Origin: Dyella sp. ASV21
Lineage (GTDB): Bacteria > Pseudomonadota > Gammaproteobacteria > Xanthomonadales > Rhodanobacteraceae
Direction: 5' to 3'
NCBI RefSeq assembly: GCF_016428975.1
Contig: NZ_JAELTT010000010.1
Coordinates: 1-64,000 of the forward strand
Length of the DNA: 64,000 bases
The position numbers and the translations under genes were made by a program. A model generated the notes under the pieces. That model saw nothing but the letters and a program-made list of their open reading frames with translations. It was not told the origin of the DNA and searched no databases. Shown in pieces: positions 16,045 to 27,496 of the stretch (within the stretch, counting starts at the first letter, position 1; each line of letters opens with the position of its first letter).

Positions 16045-18186
16045 TCAAGCCGTGTTGGCTGCCTGCGCTATCCCGATGATGAAAGGAGCGATGGCGGATT
16101 CGTCATCGCGCAAGGCACTGCGCAACTGCAGCAGATGCGCCAGCGCTGGCTCGCAACTGCCGCGCGCCCAGGGCAGGGCCTGCGTGGTCAGCACGATGGC
16201 CTGATCCACGGCGTGGTCTGCGCGTTGCCAGCGCGCGGCGGACGGCCGGTCATACAGCTGCGCCAGTGTGGCGACCGCCCGCTGCATGGCCTCGACCAAC
16301 GGCGGCGGCAGGTCCGCATGCCGCATGTCGCGACGCAGCTCGATCAGGGTACGGCCGCAATCGTGCACCGCCAGCCCCCAGGCCAGCAGGCTGCGGGACT
16401 CCTCGCTGTCTGGCTGGGTGAACTGCACGATCTGATGAAACAGATCCCTGTTCTCGCTCTCGAAGCCGTACAACAGACCTTCCAACGGCGCCGTGGCCGC
16501 CTGCGTTACCTGGCGCCGCAGTTGCTGAAGCTGGCGCCGACGCAACCAGCGGGTGCCGACCAGCGCGGGCATCGCCATGAAGGCCGCGCCGGTCATCATC
16601 AATCCCAAGAGCGAGGCGATGGACTCGTTGATGAAGCGCTCGGGGTGGTAGACCATCGGGTTCTTCAGGGCCAGGGTCAGCACGAAGCCCAGGGTGTAGC
16701 CGGCGCCTACGCCCGGCAAGGTGGCGTTCCGCGTACTGAGATAGGGCCCGATCAGCAGGAACGGCAGCGTGGCAAGGCACAGCATCAGGAAGCCATCGCT
16801 GCCTGGGAGCAGCCAGAATGTCACCACGTACGAGGCCACTACGCCCAGCGCAAAGCCCACCCAGGTAGTGGCCGTGGCGGAAACCGGCGACGGCGAGCTG
16901 GCGAGCAACCCGGAGAACAGCGTTGCCAGCAACATGGCGGTCGTCGCCGATGGCCAAGCGGTCGCCAGCCAGAACACGCTGAGCGAGAGCATGACCAGAA
17001 AAGTACGCAGCACGGCGAACAGCGGCGCAAGCCTGTCGTTGGCGCGCTTGAAGCGTATGCGCTCGGTCTGCGTCACCTTGCGCGTGCGGGTGTCACGCAA
17101 GGTGGCGGTGATCGCGACGAAGTCGCGCAACTCACCCACAAAGCGACGAACCAGCGCGGTACCGCTATCGAATTCGAGCAACAATGCCGATTCCTGACGC
17201 AGCTCTTTGCGCAGGTTCGCTGCCAGTGTCACCACCTCGGCATCGCATGCCGCCAGTCGCGCCGCCAGGCATCGCGGCGCGCGGCTCTGCCTGACCGAGG
17301 GTGAAAGCGCATCGGCCACCGGACCGCACAGGCGAATAAGCGCTCCCGCCGTGCGCGGATGATGATGCCGATGCAGACGACCGATCAGGTGATGCAGCGA
17401 CTGAAAGCTGGTGGTGGCCGCCATGTAGCGAAGATTGAACAAGCGCATGCGACTGCTGCGAGCGCGAGCCTCGGCGTCTTCAAAGATCACCGAGGCGCGC
17501 AAGTCTTCCAACTGCACCGCCGCCCGCACCACGCGTAGATGCGCGCGCTCCATCTCGCTTCGCGGCATGCGACCGCCCAGGCTGGCGCGCGTAAAGTCGA
17601 TAAAGTGATCGTAATGCTCGCGCACGCTGCGGTTGAGCGTGTCGCGCAACCGCTCCGGTAGCACGGTGTCGCTGACCAGGCCAGCGACGATGATCCCAAG
17701 CATGACCTCGCTCACGCGAAGCATGGCCGAATCGAACACGCCATAGGGGTTGTCAACGGCGGGCAAAGCCACCACCGAAGCCGTGTAGCCCGCCAGCACA
17801 AAGCCGTAGCCCATGAAGTTGCGATAGCGCACCGCGCCGCCCGAACACAGGCCGACCCACAACGAGAGGCTGAACAGAAACAGCTCGCGCTGCTGCGCAA
17901 ACACCGCCATCAGCAGCACCGCAAACAAGCTGCCGGCCAGCGTGCCAATGGCGCGATAGAAACTCTTGGCGAGCACCATGCCGCTGTGCGGATGCATCAC
18001 GATGCAGACGGTAATCATCGCCGTGGATGGCTGCTCCAGCTGAAACGCCATCGACAGCCACGCCGTGAGGTAGAACGCCAGCAGGCATTTGATGACGAAT
18101 ATCCACGCCTGTCGCTCACCGGCGAGGAACTCGCCCAAGGCGGTTCGCGACCGCGCCATCGGGCGATCTGGGGAGGCCACCGACAT
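16045..18186 (-). CDS. FUSC-family (AaeB/YccS-like) membrane transporter
   Basis: This 713-residue inner-membrane protein has two blocks of about five to six helices, at roughly residues 30-185 and 375-560. Cytoplasmic helical domains follow each block, as in the fusaric-acid-resistance/AaeB family. Typical segments are STAMITVCIVMHPHSGMVLAKSFYR in the first block and the matching WPSATTAMLLATLFSGLLASSP in the second. Members export aromatic acids or toxic phenolics, usually with a membrane-fusion protein and an outer channel. No such partners (AaeA, AaeX) are adjacent, so it may work alone like YccS. ATG 18186 is chosen because the family sequence starts soon after; no strong ribosome-binding site is visible at any start. 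Confidence 0.85.
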   Translation of the reverse strand: MSVASPDRPMARSRTALGEFLAGERQAWIFVIKCLLAFYLTAWLSMAFQLEQPSTAMITVCIVMHPHSGMVLAKSFYRAIGTLAGSLFAVLLMAVFAQQRELFLFSLSLWVGLCSGGAVRYRNFMGYGFVLAGYTASVVALPAVDNPYGVFDSAMLRVSEVMLGIIVAGLVSDTVLPERLRDTLNRSVREHYDHFIDFTRASLGGRMPRSEMERAHLRVVRAAVQLEDLRASVIFEDAEARARSSRMRLFNLRYMAATTSFQSLHHLIGRLHRHHHPRTAGALIRLCGPVADALSPSVRQSRAPRCLAARLAACDAEVVTLAANLRKELRQESALLLEFDSGTALVRRFVGELRDFVAITATLRDTRTRKVTQTERIRFKRANDRLAPLFAVLRTFLVMLSLSVFWLATAWPSATTAMLLATLFSGLLASSPSPVSATATTWVGFALGVVASYVVTFWLLPGSDGFLMLCLATLPFLLIGPYLSTRNATLPGVGAGYTLGFVLTLALKNPMVYHPERFINESIASLLGLMMTGAAFMAMPALVGTRWLRRRQLQQLRRQVTQAATAPLEGLLYGFESENRDLFHQIVQFTQPDSEESRSLLAWGLAVHDCGRTLIELRRDMRHADLPPPLVEAMQRAVATLAQLYDRPSAARWQRADHAVDQAIVLTTQALPWARGSCEPALAHLLQLRSALRDDESAIAPFIIGIAQAANTA

Positions 18187-18480
18187 GGATGCGCTACCGT
18201 GCGACGCGATTGAGGCGTGGTGTCGCACCACCTTTCGGGCTACGCATGCTTTCGCCGCGCGTACAGGCACGGCGGACAGATACGGTGGTAGTGAAGCGAA
18301 CTATCAAGACACAACCTGTCGATGCGTGTGTGGCTGCCACCATGGGCGAGCGGTGAAACCACGTGTGGCGTTGCCATTGCGTCGGCGGCAACAGTCAACG
18401 CGAGAGGCCTGCGCAATGCGGTGCGCACGGGCAGTGACGGCAGGTCACTACCCGCGCATGGCGATACGGTGTATCGGCGC

Positions 18481-19023
18481 TCAGCTCTGCACTTCGACGT
18501 ACTGCGCCGGGCTGCGCGCGATGCCGATCAAGGTAAGGTTCTTCAGGCGATTGATCTTGCGCGGAAGATCACCCACCGATGCCTTGTTTGCATCCAGTGG
18601 CGACTGCGAGGTCGCGACCAGGCGATGGCCATCACACAGTGCCACGGTCAACGCCAGCGTGGCGGCAGCACTACCCGGCGCCGACCGTGCCGGCTGGCTG
18701 CAATAGGTATTGTCGGGCTTGACGGCATCGCCCAGCTCGACCACCCAGCGCTCGCTTTGCGTGTTCCTGGCCGCGCCGCTCGCCATGTCATCCGCGGTGT
18801 TCACAGGCAGCGCGTGCGGCAGCGCCTGCACGATCTGCGCATGGGTCGCGCCCGGCAGCTGCCCACGCACTTCGATCGGGAGATTCGGTGCGGCTTTTTC
18901 CCAGCGATAGACCGTGTCGTCGGTGGTCGCCCATTTCGCTTCGACCGTGGCATGGCAGCCCGCCAGCGCGGCGATCATGGCCAGTGCACACACAAGCAGG
19001 GGGATGGATTGAATACGTTGCAT
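18481..19023 (-). CDS. Lipoprotein of unknown function
   Basis: This 180-residue protein has a lipoprotein signal (MQRIQSIPLLVCALAMIAALAGC, lipobox LAGC), so it should be anchored by an N-terminal acylated cysteine, probably in the outer membrane. The mature part is soluble with two more cysteines (NTYCSQP and VALCDGHR) and no recognised domain. ATG 19023 is chosen at the signal sequence. It is transcribed alone; the next gene upstream is a LysR regulator more than 400 bases away. Confidence 0.75.
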   Translation of the reverse strand: MQRIQSIPLLVCALAMIAALAGCHATVEAKWATTDDTVYRWEKAAPNLPIEVRGQLPGATHAQIVQALPHALPVNTADDMASGAARNTQSERWVVELGDAVKPDNTYCSQPARSAPGSAAATLALTVALCDGHRLVATSQSPLDANKASVGDLPRKINRLKNLTLIGIARSPAQYVEVQS

Positions 19024-19447
19024 GGTGAAGGTATCTCGCTGAAGTAGGGAGGAAAGGCGGGAGCCAGCGGTTCCCGTAAAGGCCACGCGTGAACGGGTGC
19101 CTGGCGCGGGCGACAGAAAGCGGGGTCGACGCCGCACGCAGCGATGCGGCCGTGCACGTCGCCGAAGGGGCGATGGTGGGATCGTGGGTACGCACGAGCG
19201 CGGCCTCGTGCGGTATGTGGCGGGATACGCGCTAGTGAAGCGGCATCGTTCGTCGCCGCCTCGCCAGGGAGGCGACGGGATGGGACTGAAGCAAGGCAGG
19301 AACGGAGGCCATCATGGCGCGGGTGGAATCGGCTGAGCGAAGGCGTGAGTGTTACGGAATCGTTGCCGTGGATAAATCACTGCGCACGCCCCTCACTCGG
19401 TCCTGCGAATCCCCAATGCGTGCACCACCCAACGCGCCGCGGTCGGC
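19024..19447. other. Intergenic stretch, nothing recognised
   Basis: This region lies between the lipoprotein gene and the end of the LysR gene, both minus strand. It should hold the lipoprotein promoter and the LysR terminator, but neither is evident by eye. The open frames have no recognisable content. Confidence 0.4.
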
Positions 19448-20377
19448 TCAGCCCTGGACAGCGGGGCCACGCTCCCACGGCGCGCCGGCTTCCCACTGCT
19501 GCACCAGCAGGTCGATGAAGGCGCGCGTGCGCGGCGGGAGATGGCGCCGGCTGGGATAGACCAGCCGGATCGGGTCCGGCGGTGGTCGAAACGCGTGCAG
19601 CACTTCTACCAGCGTGCCAGCGCGCAGGTCATCGCCAACAAGGTAGTTGGCCAGATAGGCCAGGCCAAAGCCGGCCAGCGCCGATTGGCGCATCGCTTCG
19701 GAACTATCGGTGTTCATAAGGCCGGGGCCTTCGTATACATACGGACCGCTCGGCGTTTGCAGGTGCCACACGCGCGGACGATCGCCGCTGAGATACACCA
19801 TGGTGTCGTGATCGGCGAGATCCGCGGGGGTTTGTGGCGTGCCGCGTCGCGCGAGGTACGCAGGCGAGGCGCATACCACGAATTGCTGCCAGGCCACGGT
19901 GCGCGTGAGTATCTGCGAGTCGTCCCTGGGCGCGCCGATGCGCACGGCGATATCCAGGCCCTCTTCCACCAGATCCACCGTGCGGTCGGTGAACCACAAC
20001 TCGGTCTGCAGCTCCGGCCATTGTTTCAGGTACGCGTGGATGATCGGCAGGATGTGCCGCTGGCCGAATGAAGGCGGCGACATCAGCTTGAGCGTGCCGG
20101 TGGGGTGGCTGCGACGTAGCGCCATGGTGGCGTCCACGTCCTCCAGTTCGTCCAGGATCTGGCGCCAACGGTCGTAGACGATCGCGCCTTCGTCGGTGAG
20201 GCTGAGCTTGCGCGTGGTGCGATTAAGCAGCCGCACGCCCAGCTGTGTCTCCAGACGCACGATGCTTTTGCCGATGGCCGAGCGGGTGAGCCCCAGGGAG
20301 CTGGCCGCGGCGGTAAAGCTGCCGGTTTTCACCGCCGAGACGAACGCGGCGATGTCACCGAATCGGTAGGGTTCCAT
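19448..20377 (-). CDS. LysR-family transcriptional regulator
   Basis: This 309-residue protein has an N-terminal winged helix-turn-helix (residues 5-65, AAASSLGLTRSAIGKSIVRLETQLGVRLLNRTTRKL) and a type-2 periplasmic-binding-like effector domain (from about 90 to 295). The pattern matches the large generic group of LysR proteins near PgrR/DsdC/AaeR-like regulators. It lacks the paired redox cysteines of OxyR; the only cysteine, in FVVCASPAYL, is not in the OxyR position. Its target is unknown. The adjacent katG gene is on the same strand upstream, so there is no divergent partner, which is the usual LysR layout. AaeR-type control of the FUSC gene is conceivable but speculative. Confidence 0.88.
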   Translation of the reverse strand: MEPYRFGDIAAFVSAVKTGSFTAAASSLGLTRSAIGKSIVRLETQLGVRLLNRTTRKLSLTDEGAIVYDRWRQILDELEDVDATMALRRSHPTGTLKLMSPPSFGQRHILPIIHAYLKQWPELQTELWFTDRTVDLVEEGLDIAVRIGAPRDDSQILTRTVAWQQFVVCASPAYLARRGTPQTPADLADHDTMVYLSGDRPRVWHLQTPSGPYVYEGPGLMNTDSSEAMRQSALAGFGLAYLANYLVGDDLRAGTLVEVLHAFRPPPDPIRLVYPSRRHLPPRTRAFIDLLVQQWEAGAPWERGPAVQG

Positions 20378-20514
20378 GATCGAGAGGTACGACGCTTGCG
20401 ATGCTGCAGCAGTGCATTAGAGCAGCCCCGTGCCCTCTCGCCGATGAACCAGCGCACGTGATGGGCGGCGAAGGCCGCTCCGCCGGGCCTACCCCGGCGG
20501 AGCGGCGCCTGACC

Positions 20515-22972
<2,458 letters not shown>

Positions 22973-23009
22973 TTCGTTTCTTGCAATGACTTCCATAGCT
23001 ACAGGCTAT
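22973..23009 (-). promoter_or_regulatory. Candidate OxyR binding site upstream of katG
   Basis: Read on the minus strand the pattern ATAG-N7-CTAT-N7-ATTG-N7-CGAA matches the four-element OxyR consensus ATAG-N7-CTAT-N7-ATAG-N7-CTAT at 13 of 16 positions, with the first two elements perfect. The perfect pair also forms a CCATAGC/GCTATGG inverted repeat. Location 200-235 bases before katG fits regulation of that gene. Confidence 0.6.
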
Positions 23010-23147
23010 GGATTTGGCGTGCCGCGCTGTATTGGCGAGCGCGTCTGGACGCCTGCGCCCCTCATTCGCGCGACCGCGCCCCATGCCCGCTGTCGCGCGG
23101 GTTGAACGGTGACGTAGAGTCGATGCCGGGTTGCGCCCAGTGGCCCG

Positions 23148-23777
23148 TTACAGCGACTGCACATACTCGGCCACGTCGGCCATGTCCTCGGGCGTGAGCT
23201 TGGTGATGATGCCGTGCATCACCGGCGATTGCCGCAGGTTGCTCTGGATCACCTTCAGCTGGTGCACGACATAGGCCGCATGCTGACCGGCAAGGCGCGG
23301 AAAGATGCCGTTGCCTTGCGCCTGCGCGCCATGGCAACTCGCGCAAGGCACCACCTTGTCGCTGACGCCTTGCTCGAACAGTTGCCTGCCGCGCGCGATG
23401 CGTTGCGCATCGCCGGGCACACCCGGGGCGGGCGTTTGCCGCGCAAAGTAGCGCCCCAGCGCAGCGGCGGTGGGGTCATCGATCAAGGTGGTCATGCCCA
23501 GCATATAGTCGTGCGCTTCTTTCTCGCCACGGCTGCCTTGCCTGAAGGCGTTGATCTGCGCCACCAGGTACGCCTGCTGCTGCGCCGCCAGCCGCGGGAA
23601 CAGGGGCGAGTTGCTGCGACCGCCCGGCCCATGGCAACTCACGCACACCTGGGTGGCTAGCTTCACCGCGCTCTGGTCAGCTACCGCGTTCTGCTGCGAC
23701 CAGGCCAGCGGCGCCGCGATGGCGAGCAGCGCGGTGCACAGACACTGCATGGCACGATCGCGCCTGGGCGTGCTCAT
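23148..23777 (-). CDS. Dihaem c-type cytochrome (cytochrome c4-like), periplasmic
   Basis: This 209-residue protein has a signal peptide (MQCLCTALLAIAAPLAWSQ region) and two homologous cytochrome c domains. The haem-binding sites are CVSCHG (Cys45, Cys48, His49) and CASCHG (Cys145, Cys148, His149). Axial methionines can come from YMLGMTTLIDD and the later VMHGIITKLTPEDM, with the repeated patterns FPRLAAQQ and FPRLAGQH typical of cytochrome c4. It carries electrons in the periplasm. It starts one base after the stop of the upstream barrel-cytochrome gene (TGAGATG), so the two are translated together and probably exchange electrons. The start ATG 23777 is chosen for that coupling and for the signal peptide. 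Confidence 0.9.
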   Translation of the reverse strand: MSTPRRDRAMQCLCTALLAIAAPLAWSQQNAVADQSAVKLATQVCVSCHGPGGRSNSPLFPRLAAQQQAYLVAQINAFRQGSRGEKEAHDYMLGMTTLIDDPTAAALGRYFARQTPAPGVPGDAQRIARGRQLFEQGVSDKVVPCASCHGAQAQGNGIFPRLAGQHAAYVVHQLKVIQSNLRQSPVMHGIITKLTPEDMADVAEYVQSL

Positions 23778-23778
23778 C

Positions 23779-25170
23779 TCAGTACACCAGCCAGACATTG
23801 GCGAACAGCGTGTTGTTGTCCGAAGCACGTCGACCCGAGCCATCGTAGTTGCTCCCGGCACCATTGAACTTGCTGTAGTCGTAGTACTGCAGCATCAGGC
23901 GCACGTTGGGTAGCGGCAGATAATCCAGCTCACCTACCCAGTAATTGGTATCGGGCTTGCCATTGAGGCTGCCCGACACCGTGCCCGGACCATACAAGCC
24001 CATGTCCGCCGTGCCGTGCGTTCGATTGAATGCGAGCGTGGCGCCATATTTACGTTCGAAGTAATAGGTGAACTTGAGCTTGTCGGTCACCAAGGTATCG
24101 CCCAGGTTGGCAGGCGTGGGACCCACCCCGATGGGCGTGCCCGCCAGCGTCGCCGGATAGCTCGCGCGATAGTCCTGCGACTCGTGGATGTGGGTGTATT
24201 GCACGCTGTAGGTATGCGGATCGCCGATGTGCTGCCACTGCGTATCGAAAGCGATGTCGCGAAAGCGATCGGTCGGCGTATACGGCATGGTGTTGTCCGG
24301 GTACACGTTGAAGATCGCGCCATACGTGCCCAGCATCCAGGAGTTGGCGCCCCACTCGCGGCTATAGGCGATGCGCCAATACGGATTGAAGCCGTTCAGT
24401 CGCGTTACACCGCCCGGCACATGGATCAACTGCCCTTGGCGAAGGGGCGAGAAGAATCCATCGGCCGTCTGGTAGTTCGAAAACTCCACATAGACCCGCC
24501 GATTCCAGAACACGTAACCGCCCACGCCCGCCACCTGTTGGGCCAGGTTGCCATCGAGCATGGTGGTGGCGATCTGGGTAATGCCGTTGGGCGGCAAGGT
24601 AAACGGGAACCCGAACGCCGGCGTGCTGTTCCACACGTCCTGCAAGGTGGGGTTGTTGTTCACCGTCAGCCCGTACAGCCAGCGCAGATCGGTACTGTCG
24701 GGGTTGGCCGAACTGCCGGTGACGCGCAGGTCGGTGTTGTCGATACCGCTATGTCCCACCGTCTTGCCTGCGTTGTTGACGTACAGATTGTTGTACGTCC
24801 ACTGCACCCAGCCGCCGATGTGGTCATTGATCTTGCCCGCCACGAACAAGCTGGCGCCGGAGAAGGCGACTTCGTCGGTCTTGGGGACGATCTTCTGGCC
24901 CTGGTCGTCACGGTTGTCGCGCACGCTGGTGACACCGAACTGCGCCATCACCGCCAGGGGCAGATCCTGCCGTTTGCCGAAGGTGTAGCCGCTGAGCTTG
25001 AACAGGCGCCCGTAGGGTGTGAGTTCGGGGAAGCTCAAATGACAGGCCACGCAGGCCTGACCGGTTTGCCGTGCGTAGGCCGGCACGGCCTGGGCAGGCA
25101 TGACCATCACCAGCCACACCCATAGCGCCGCGGCGAGGAGCTTCCACGGGCTGGCTTTCAGGCTACGCAT
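23779..25170 (-). CDS. Fused monohaem cytochrome and outer-membrane barrel (Cyc2-like architecture)
   Basis: This 463-residue protein has a signal peptide (LWVWLVMVMPAQA), then one haem site CVACH (Cys40, Cys43, His44) in the segment AYARQTGQACVACHLSFPEL. The remaining 400 residues alternate as beta strands, with aromatic girdles and a final aromatic residue (FANVWLVY), typical of an outer-membrane barrel. A short cytochrome fused to a porin is the architecture of Cyc2 iron oxidases, whose N-termini share the 'ARQTG-CxxCH-FP-L' pattern. Related fused cytochrome-porins of unknown substrate also occur. Paired with a periplasmic dihaem cytochrome, it could pass electrons across the outer membrane. 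The iron-oxidation role is inference only. Confidence 0.8.
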   Translation of the reverse strand: MRSLKASPWKLLAAALWVWLVMVMPAQAVPAYARQTGQACVACHLSFPELTPYGRLFKLSGYTFGKRQDLPLAVMAQFGVTSVRDNRDDQGQKIVPKTDEVAFSGASLFVAGKINDHIGGWVQWTYNNLYVNNAGKTVGHSGIDNTDLRVTGSSANPDSTDLRWLYGLTVNNNPTLQDVWNSTPAFGFPFTLPPNGITQIATTMLDGNLAQQVAGVGGYVFWNRRVYVEFSNYQTADGFFSPLRQGQLIHVPGGVTRLNGFNPYWRIAYSREWGANSWMLGTYGAIFNVYPDNTMPYTPTDRFRDIAFDTQWQHIGDPHTYSVQYTHIHESQDYRASYPATLAGTPIGVGPTPANLGDTLVTDKLKFTYYFERKYGATLAFNRTHGTADMGLYGPGTVSGSLNGKPDTNYWVGELDYLPLPNVRLMLQYYDYSKFNGAGSNYDGSGRRASDNNTLFANVWLVY

Positions 25171-25307
25171 GATCCATCCCCAGTCGACTCGAGTCGCTGC
25201 GGAGTCACGCCTCAGGCCGTGGCGCCGCGATACGTCGATCTCACCGCCGCGGCGGGTGTCGCCTATTGATGGAGATCAACTTGACGCGCGACGGTCTCGA
25301 CAGACCA

Positions 25308-25339
25308 TCGGGACCGACGACGCGTGTCGCCGGTCCCGA
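25308..25339 (-). terminator. Hairpin after the first S8 protease gene
   Basis: A 9-bp perfect stem (TCGGGACCG and its complement) extends across one mismatch into a further 4-bp stem around GCGT. It begins five bases beyond the protease stop on the minus strand. There is no T-tract, so the role as terminator is tentative. Confidence 0.45.
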
Positions 25340-25344
25340 GGCGC

Positions 25345-26949
25345 TTACGGCTGGTTGCCGGCGGCCTGCACGGCCGCGTAGGCGTTGACGATGCCCGAGC
25401 CGATCGGCTTGCTGCCGCTGGGCGTGACATGCGGCACCGTGGCCGAGGACTTCAACAGCGACGTGATCTGCGACGGCGTGAGCAGCCCCTTGCCCAGCGA
25501 CAGGCGATAGCTCTGCATCAAAGCCACCACACCGGCCACATGCGGCGTCGCCTGCGAGGTGCCGGCCATGCCGCCATAGGTGCCGCTGGTGGGCGTGGTG
25601 GTGCCCGCGTTGATGGTCGACCAGATGAAACCCGTATTGACCTGCGTACCGCTGGAGCCGTCGTTCTTGTACACACCGCCACCCGGCGCCGCGACGGTGA
25701 CGATGGTGCCGTAGTTGGAGTAGTACGCGCGGGCACTGGTGGTGCCCGTTGCCGCCACCACCACCGCGCCAGCGCAACTGGCGGGCGAATAGTTGGCCGC
25801 GTTGGCGTTACTGTTGCCGGCGGCCACCACCACGGTGGCGCCGCGGCCAATCGCACCGGTGATCGCCTGGCCCAGCACACTGCTGGACGGGCACGTGCCC
25901 GAACCGCCCAGGCTCAGGCTAAGCACCTGCGCGGGGTTGGCATTGGCGGGCACGCCGGCCACGCTGCCACCCGATGCCCAGGTGATGGCATCGGCGATAT
26001 CGGCATTGGAGCCACCGCAGTGACCCAGCACGCGTACCGGCACCACCTTGGCACCGAACGCCGTACCTGCCATGCCGACACCGTTGTTGGTGATCTCGCC
26101 GCCCACCGTGCCGAACACGTGGGTACCGTGCCAACTGCTGTTTTCGGCGGCCTGCCCGGAACCGCACTGGTTGGCCGTGGTCCAGTCGCCGGTATCCCAG
26201 CCGCCGGCCACGCGGCCATTGGTGGAGCGGCCGGAAACGGACGCGCTGGTGATGAAGTCGTAACCGGCATTGGCGAGCGCGAGATTGAGATCCGGGTGAT
26301 TGGTCACGCCGGTATCCAGGCTGGCGATGGTGACGCCGGTGCCATCGGCCAGGCTCCAGGCCTGCTGGATATTGGCGCCGCCCCAATTGGCGACGTTGGC
26401 GGCGAGCGTACTGTCATAGAAGCCGGTGCCGTTCGCCGCCAGGTAGTCCCACTGGTACGAGGCGTAGTACGAATCATTGGGTACGCTGAAAGTGGCCGCA
26501 CCGGCTGGCTTGATGCCGTCCACCGCTTTGAGCATGTATTCCGGCTCCACATACGCCACCGACGGATCGGCGGCGATCTGGCGAATCAACGTGGCCGCTT
26601 CCGTGGCCGACAACGCGCGATCAGTGCGCACCAGATCGGCGCCGCTGGCAAGCTTGCGGCCATAGCGCACATGGAGCGCGCGCGGCGCGGCCAGCGTACC
26701 GGCCACCAGTTTGGCGCGACCGGCCGCCACGCCGATGTTCTGCACCGCCGCGTTGGCATTGCTGCGTTCGGTGCTGCCATTCTTGTAGGTGATGATGAAC
26801 CCGCTATAGGTCTGGTCGCTTTGCAGCGGACTCACGTCGAAGTTATTCGACGGCGGCGGCGCCGTGCCGAAGTCCGTGGCGCCCACGGTGGCGGAGAAGG
26901 CCAGCAGCAGCGCTGCGGCCAGGCCATGCTTGTTGGATAGACGCTTCAT
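25345..26949 (-). CDS. Secreted S8 (subtilisin-family) serine protease, copy 1
   Basis: This 534-residue precursor has a signal peptide (MKRLSNKHGLAAALLLAFSATVGA), then an inhibitor-I9-like propeptide (about residues 45-140, ending VAYVEPEYML). The S8A catalytic domain follows, with the triad Asp212 (ASLDTGV), His274 (HGTHVFG) and Ser465 (AGTSQATPHVAG). It resembles the extracellular subtilases of Xanthomonas and Lysobacter. The chain ends soon after the catalytic domain (VNAYAAVQAAGNQP), without a pro-C-terminal domain. The protein should be exported by Sec and released, probably by type II secretion. A closely similar copy lies 550 bases away on the same strand, so the pair arose by duplication. 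Confidence 0.93.
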   Translation of the reverse strand: MKRLSNKHGLAAALLLAFSATVGATDFGTAPPPSNNFDVSPLQSDQTYSGFIITYKNGSTERSNANAAVQNIGVAAGRAKLVAGTLAAPRALHVRYGRKLASGADLVRTDRALSATEAATLIRQIAADPSVAYVEPEYMLKAVDGIKPAGAATFSVPNDSYYASYQWDYLAANGTGFYDSTLAANVANWGGANIQQAWSLADGTGVTIASLDTGVTNHPDLNLALANAGYDFITSASVSGRSTNGRVAGGWDTGDWTTANQCGSGQAAENSSWHGTHVFGTVGGEITNNGVGMAGTAFGAKVVPVRVLGHCGGSNADIADAITWASGGSVAGVPANANPAQVLSLSLGGSGTCPSSSVLGQAITGAIGRGATVVVAAGNSNANAANYSPASCAGAVVVAATGTTSARAYYSNYGTIVTVAAPGGGVYKNDGSSGTQVNTGFIWSTINAGTTTPTSGTYGGMAGTSQATPHVAGVVALMQSYRLSLGKGLLTPSQITSLLKSSATVPHVTPSGSKPIGSGIVNAYAAVQAAGNQP

Positions 26950-27496
26950 TGGTTGCTCCCCATGTCAGTGTTGGGTCGACGGTGTCATGCAACCTCCCTG
27001 TCTTGACCCGGCCGCCCACGGTGCCAACGCACGCGCAGCTGCGACCGCCCGATGGTTCGGGCCTTCAACGTTGTTTTCCCCAGGAACACGGCGGCACTCC
27101 CATACACGCCGCAAAGCCAAAGCAAGCCGCACCCATCGCGCGCACTCGTGGTCGGGTGCGAACGGCTGGTACAGAAGTCGAACAAGACGCATGAACGTGC
27201 TCGTCCGCCAGCGCGGAGAGCCGGCCTACTCCACCGGAGCGGCCTTCCAGACCCCGCCAACCATTGGCCAGGACCTAACGCAGAAAATCGCGATGAGGGC
27301 GATTGCCGCACGGCGCACGTGAAGAAATCGCAAATATTTGCAGGGGAATCGCGACAACTAACGACGCTTTGTGCGGCAGCTCACAGTGTTGCCCGCCCCT
27401 TGGTCAGATGGCGCGACGCCCGCAGCCACCGTTGCCTGGATTCAAGCGACGAGCGAGGGCCGGCGTCGCGCGACGCCGGCCCTCCGCCATGACCGT
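26950..27496. other. Spacer between the two S8 protease genes
   Basis: These 547 bases hold the copy-1 promoter and the copy-2 3' hairpin (27455-27484). An AT-richer patch near 27270-27370 is the likely promoter area. Short open frames on both strands have no recognisable content. Confidence 0.4.
27455..27484 (-). terminator. Thirty-base perfect palindrome after the second S8 protease gene
   Basis: Two directly abutting 15-base arms (GAGGGCCGGCGTCGC and its complement) start 12 bases beyond the stop of copy 2. It should form a strong hairpin in RNA, but no T-run follows on the minus strand. Confidence 0.5.

Noticed and set aside
19448-20377. The LysR gene next to katG as OxyR
   Set aside because: It lacks the two redox cysteines and the OxyR sequence pattern; it belongs to a generic LysR group.
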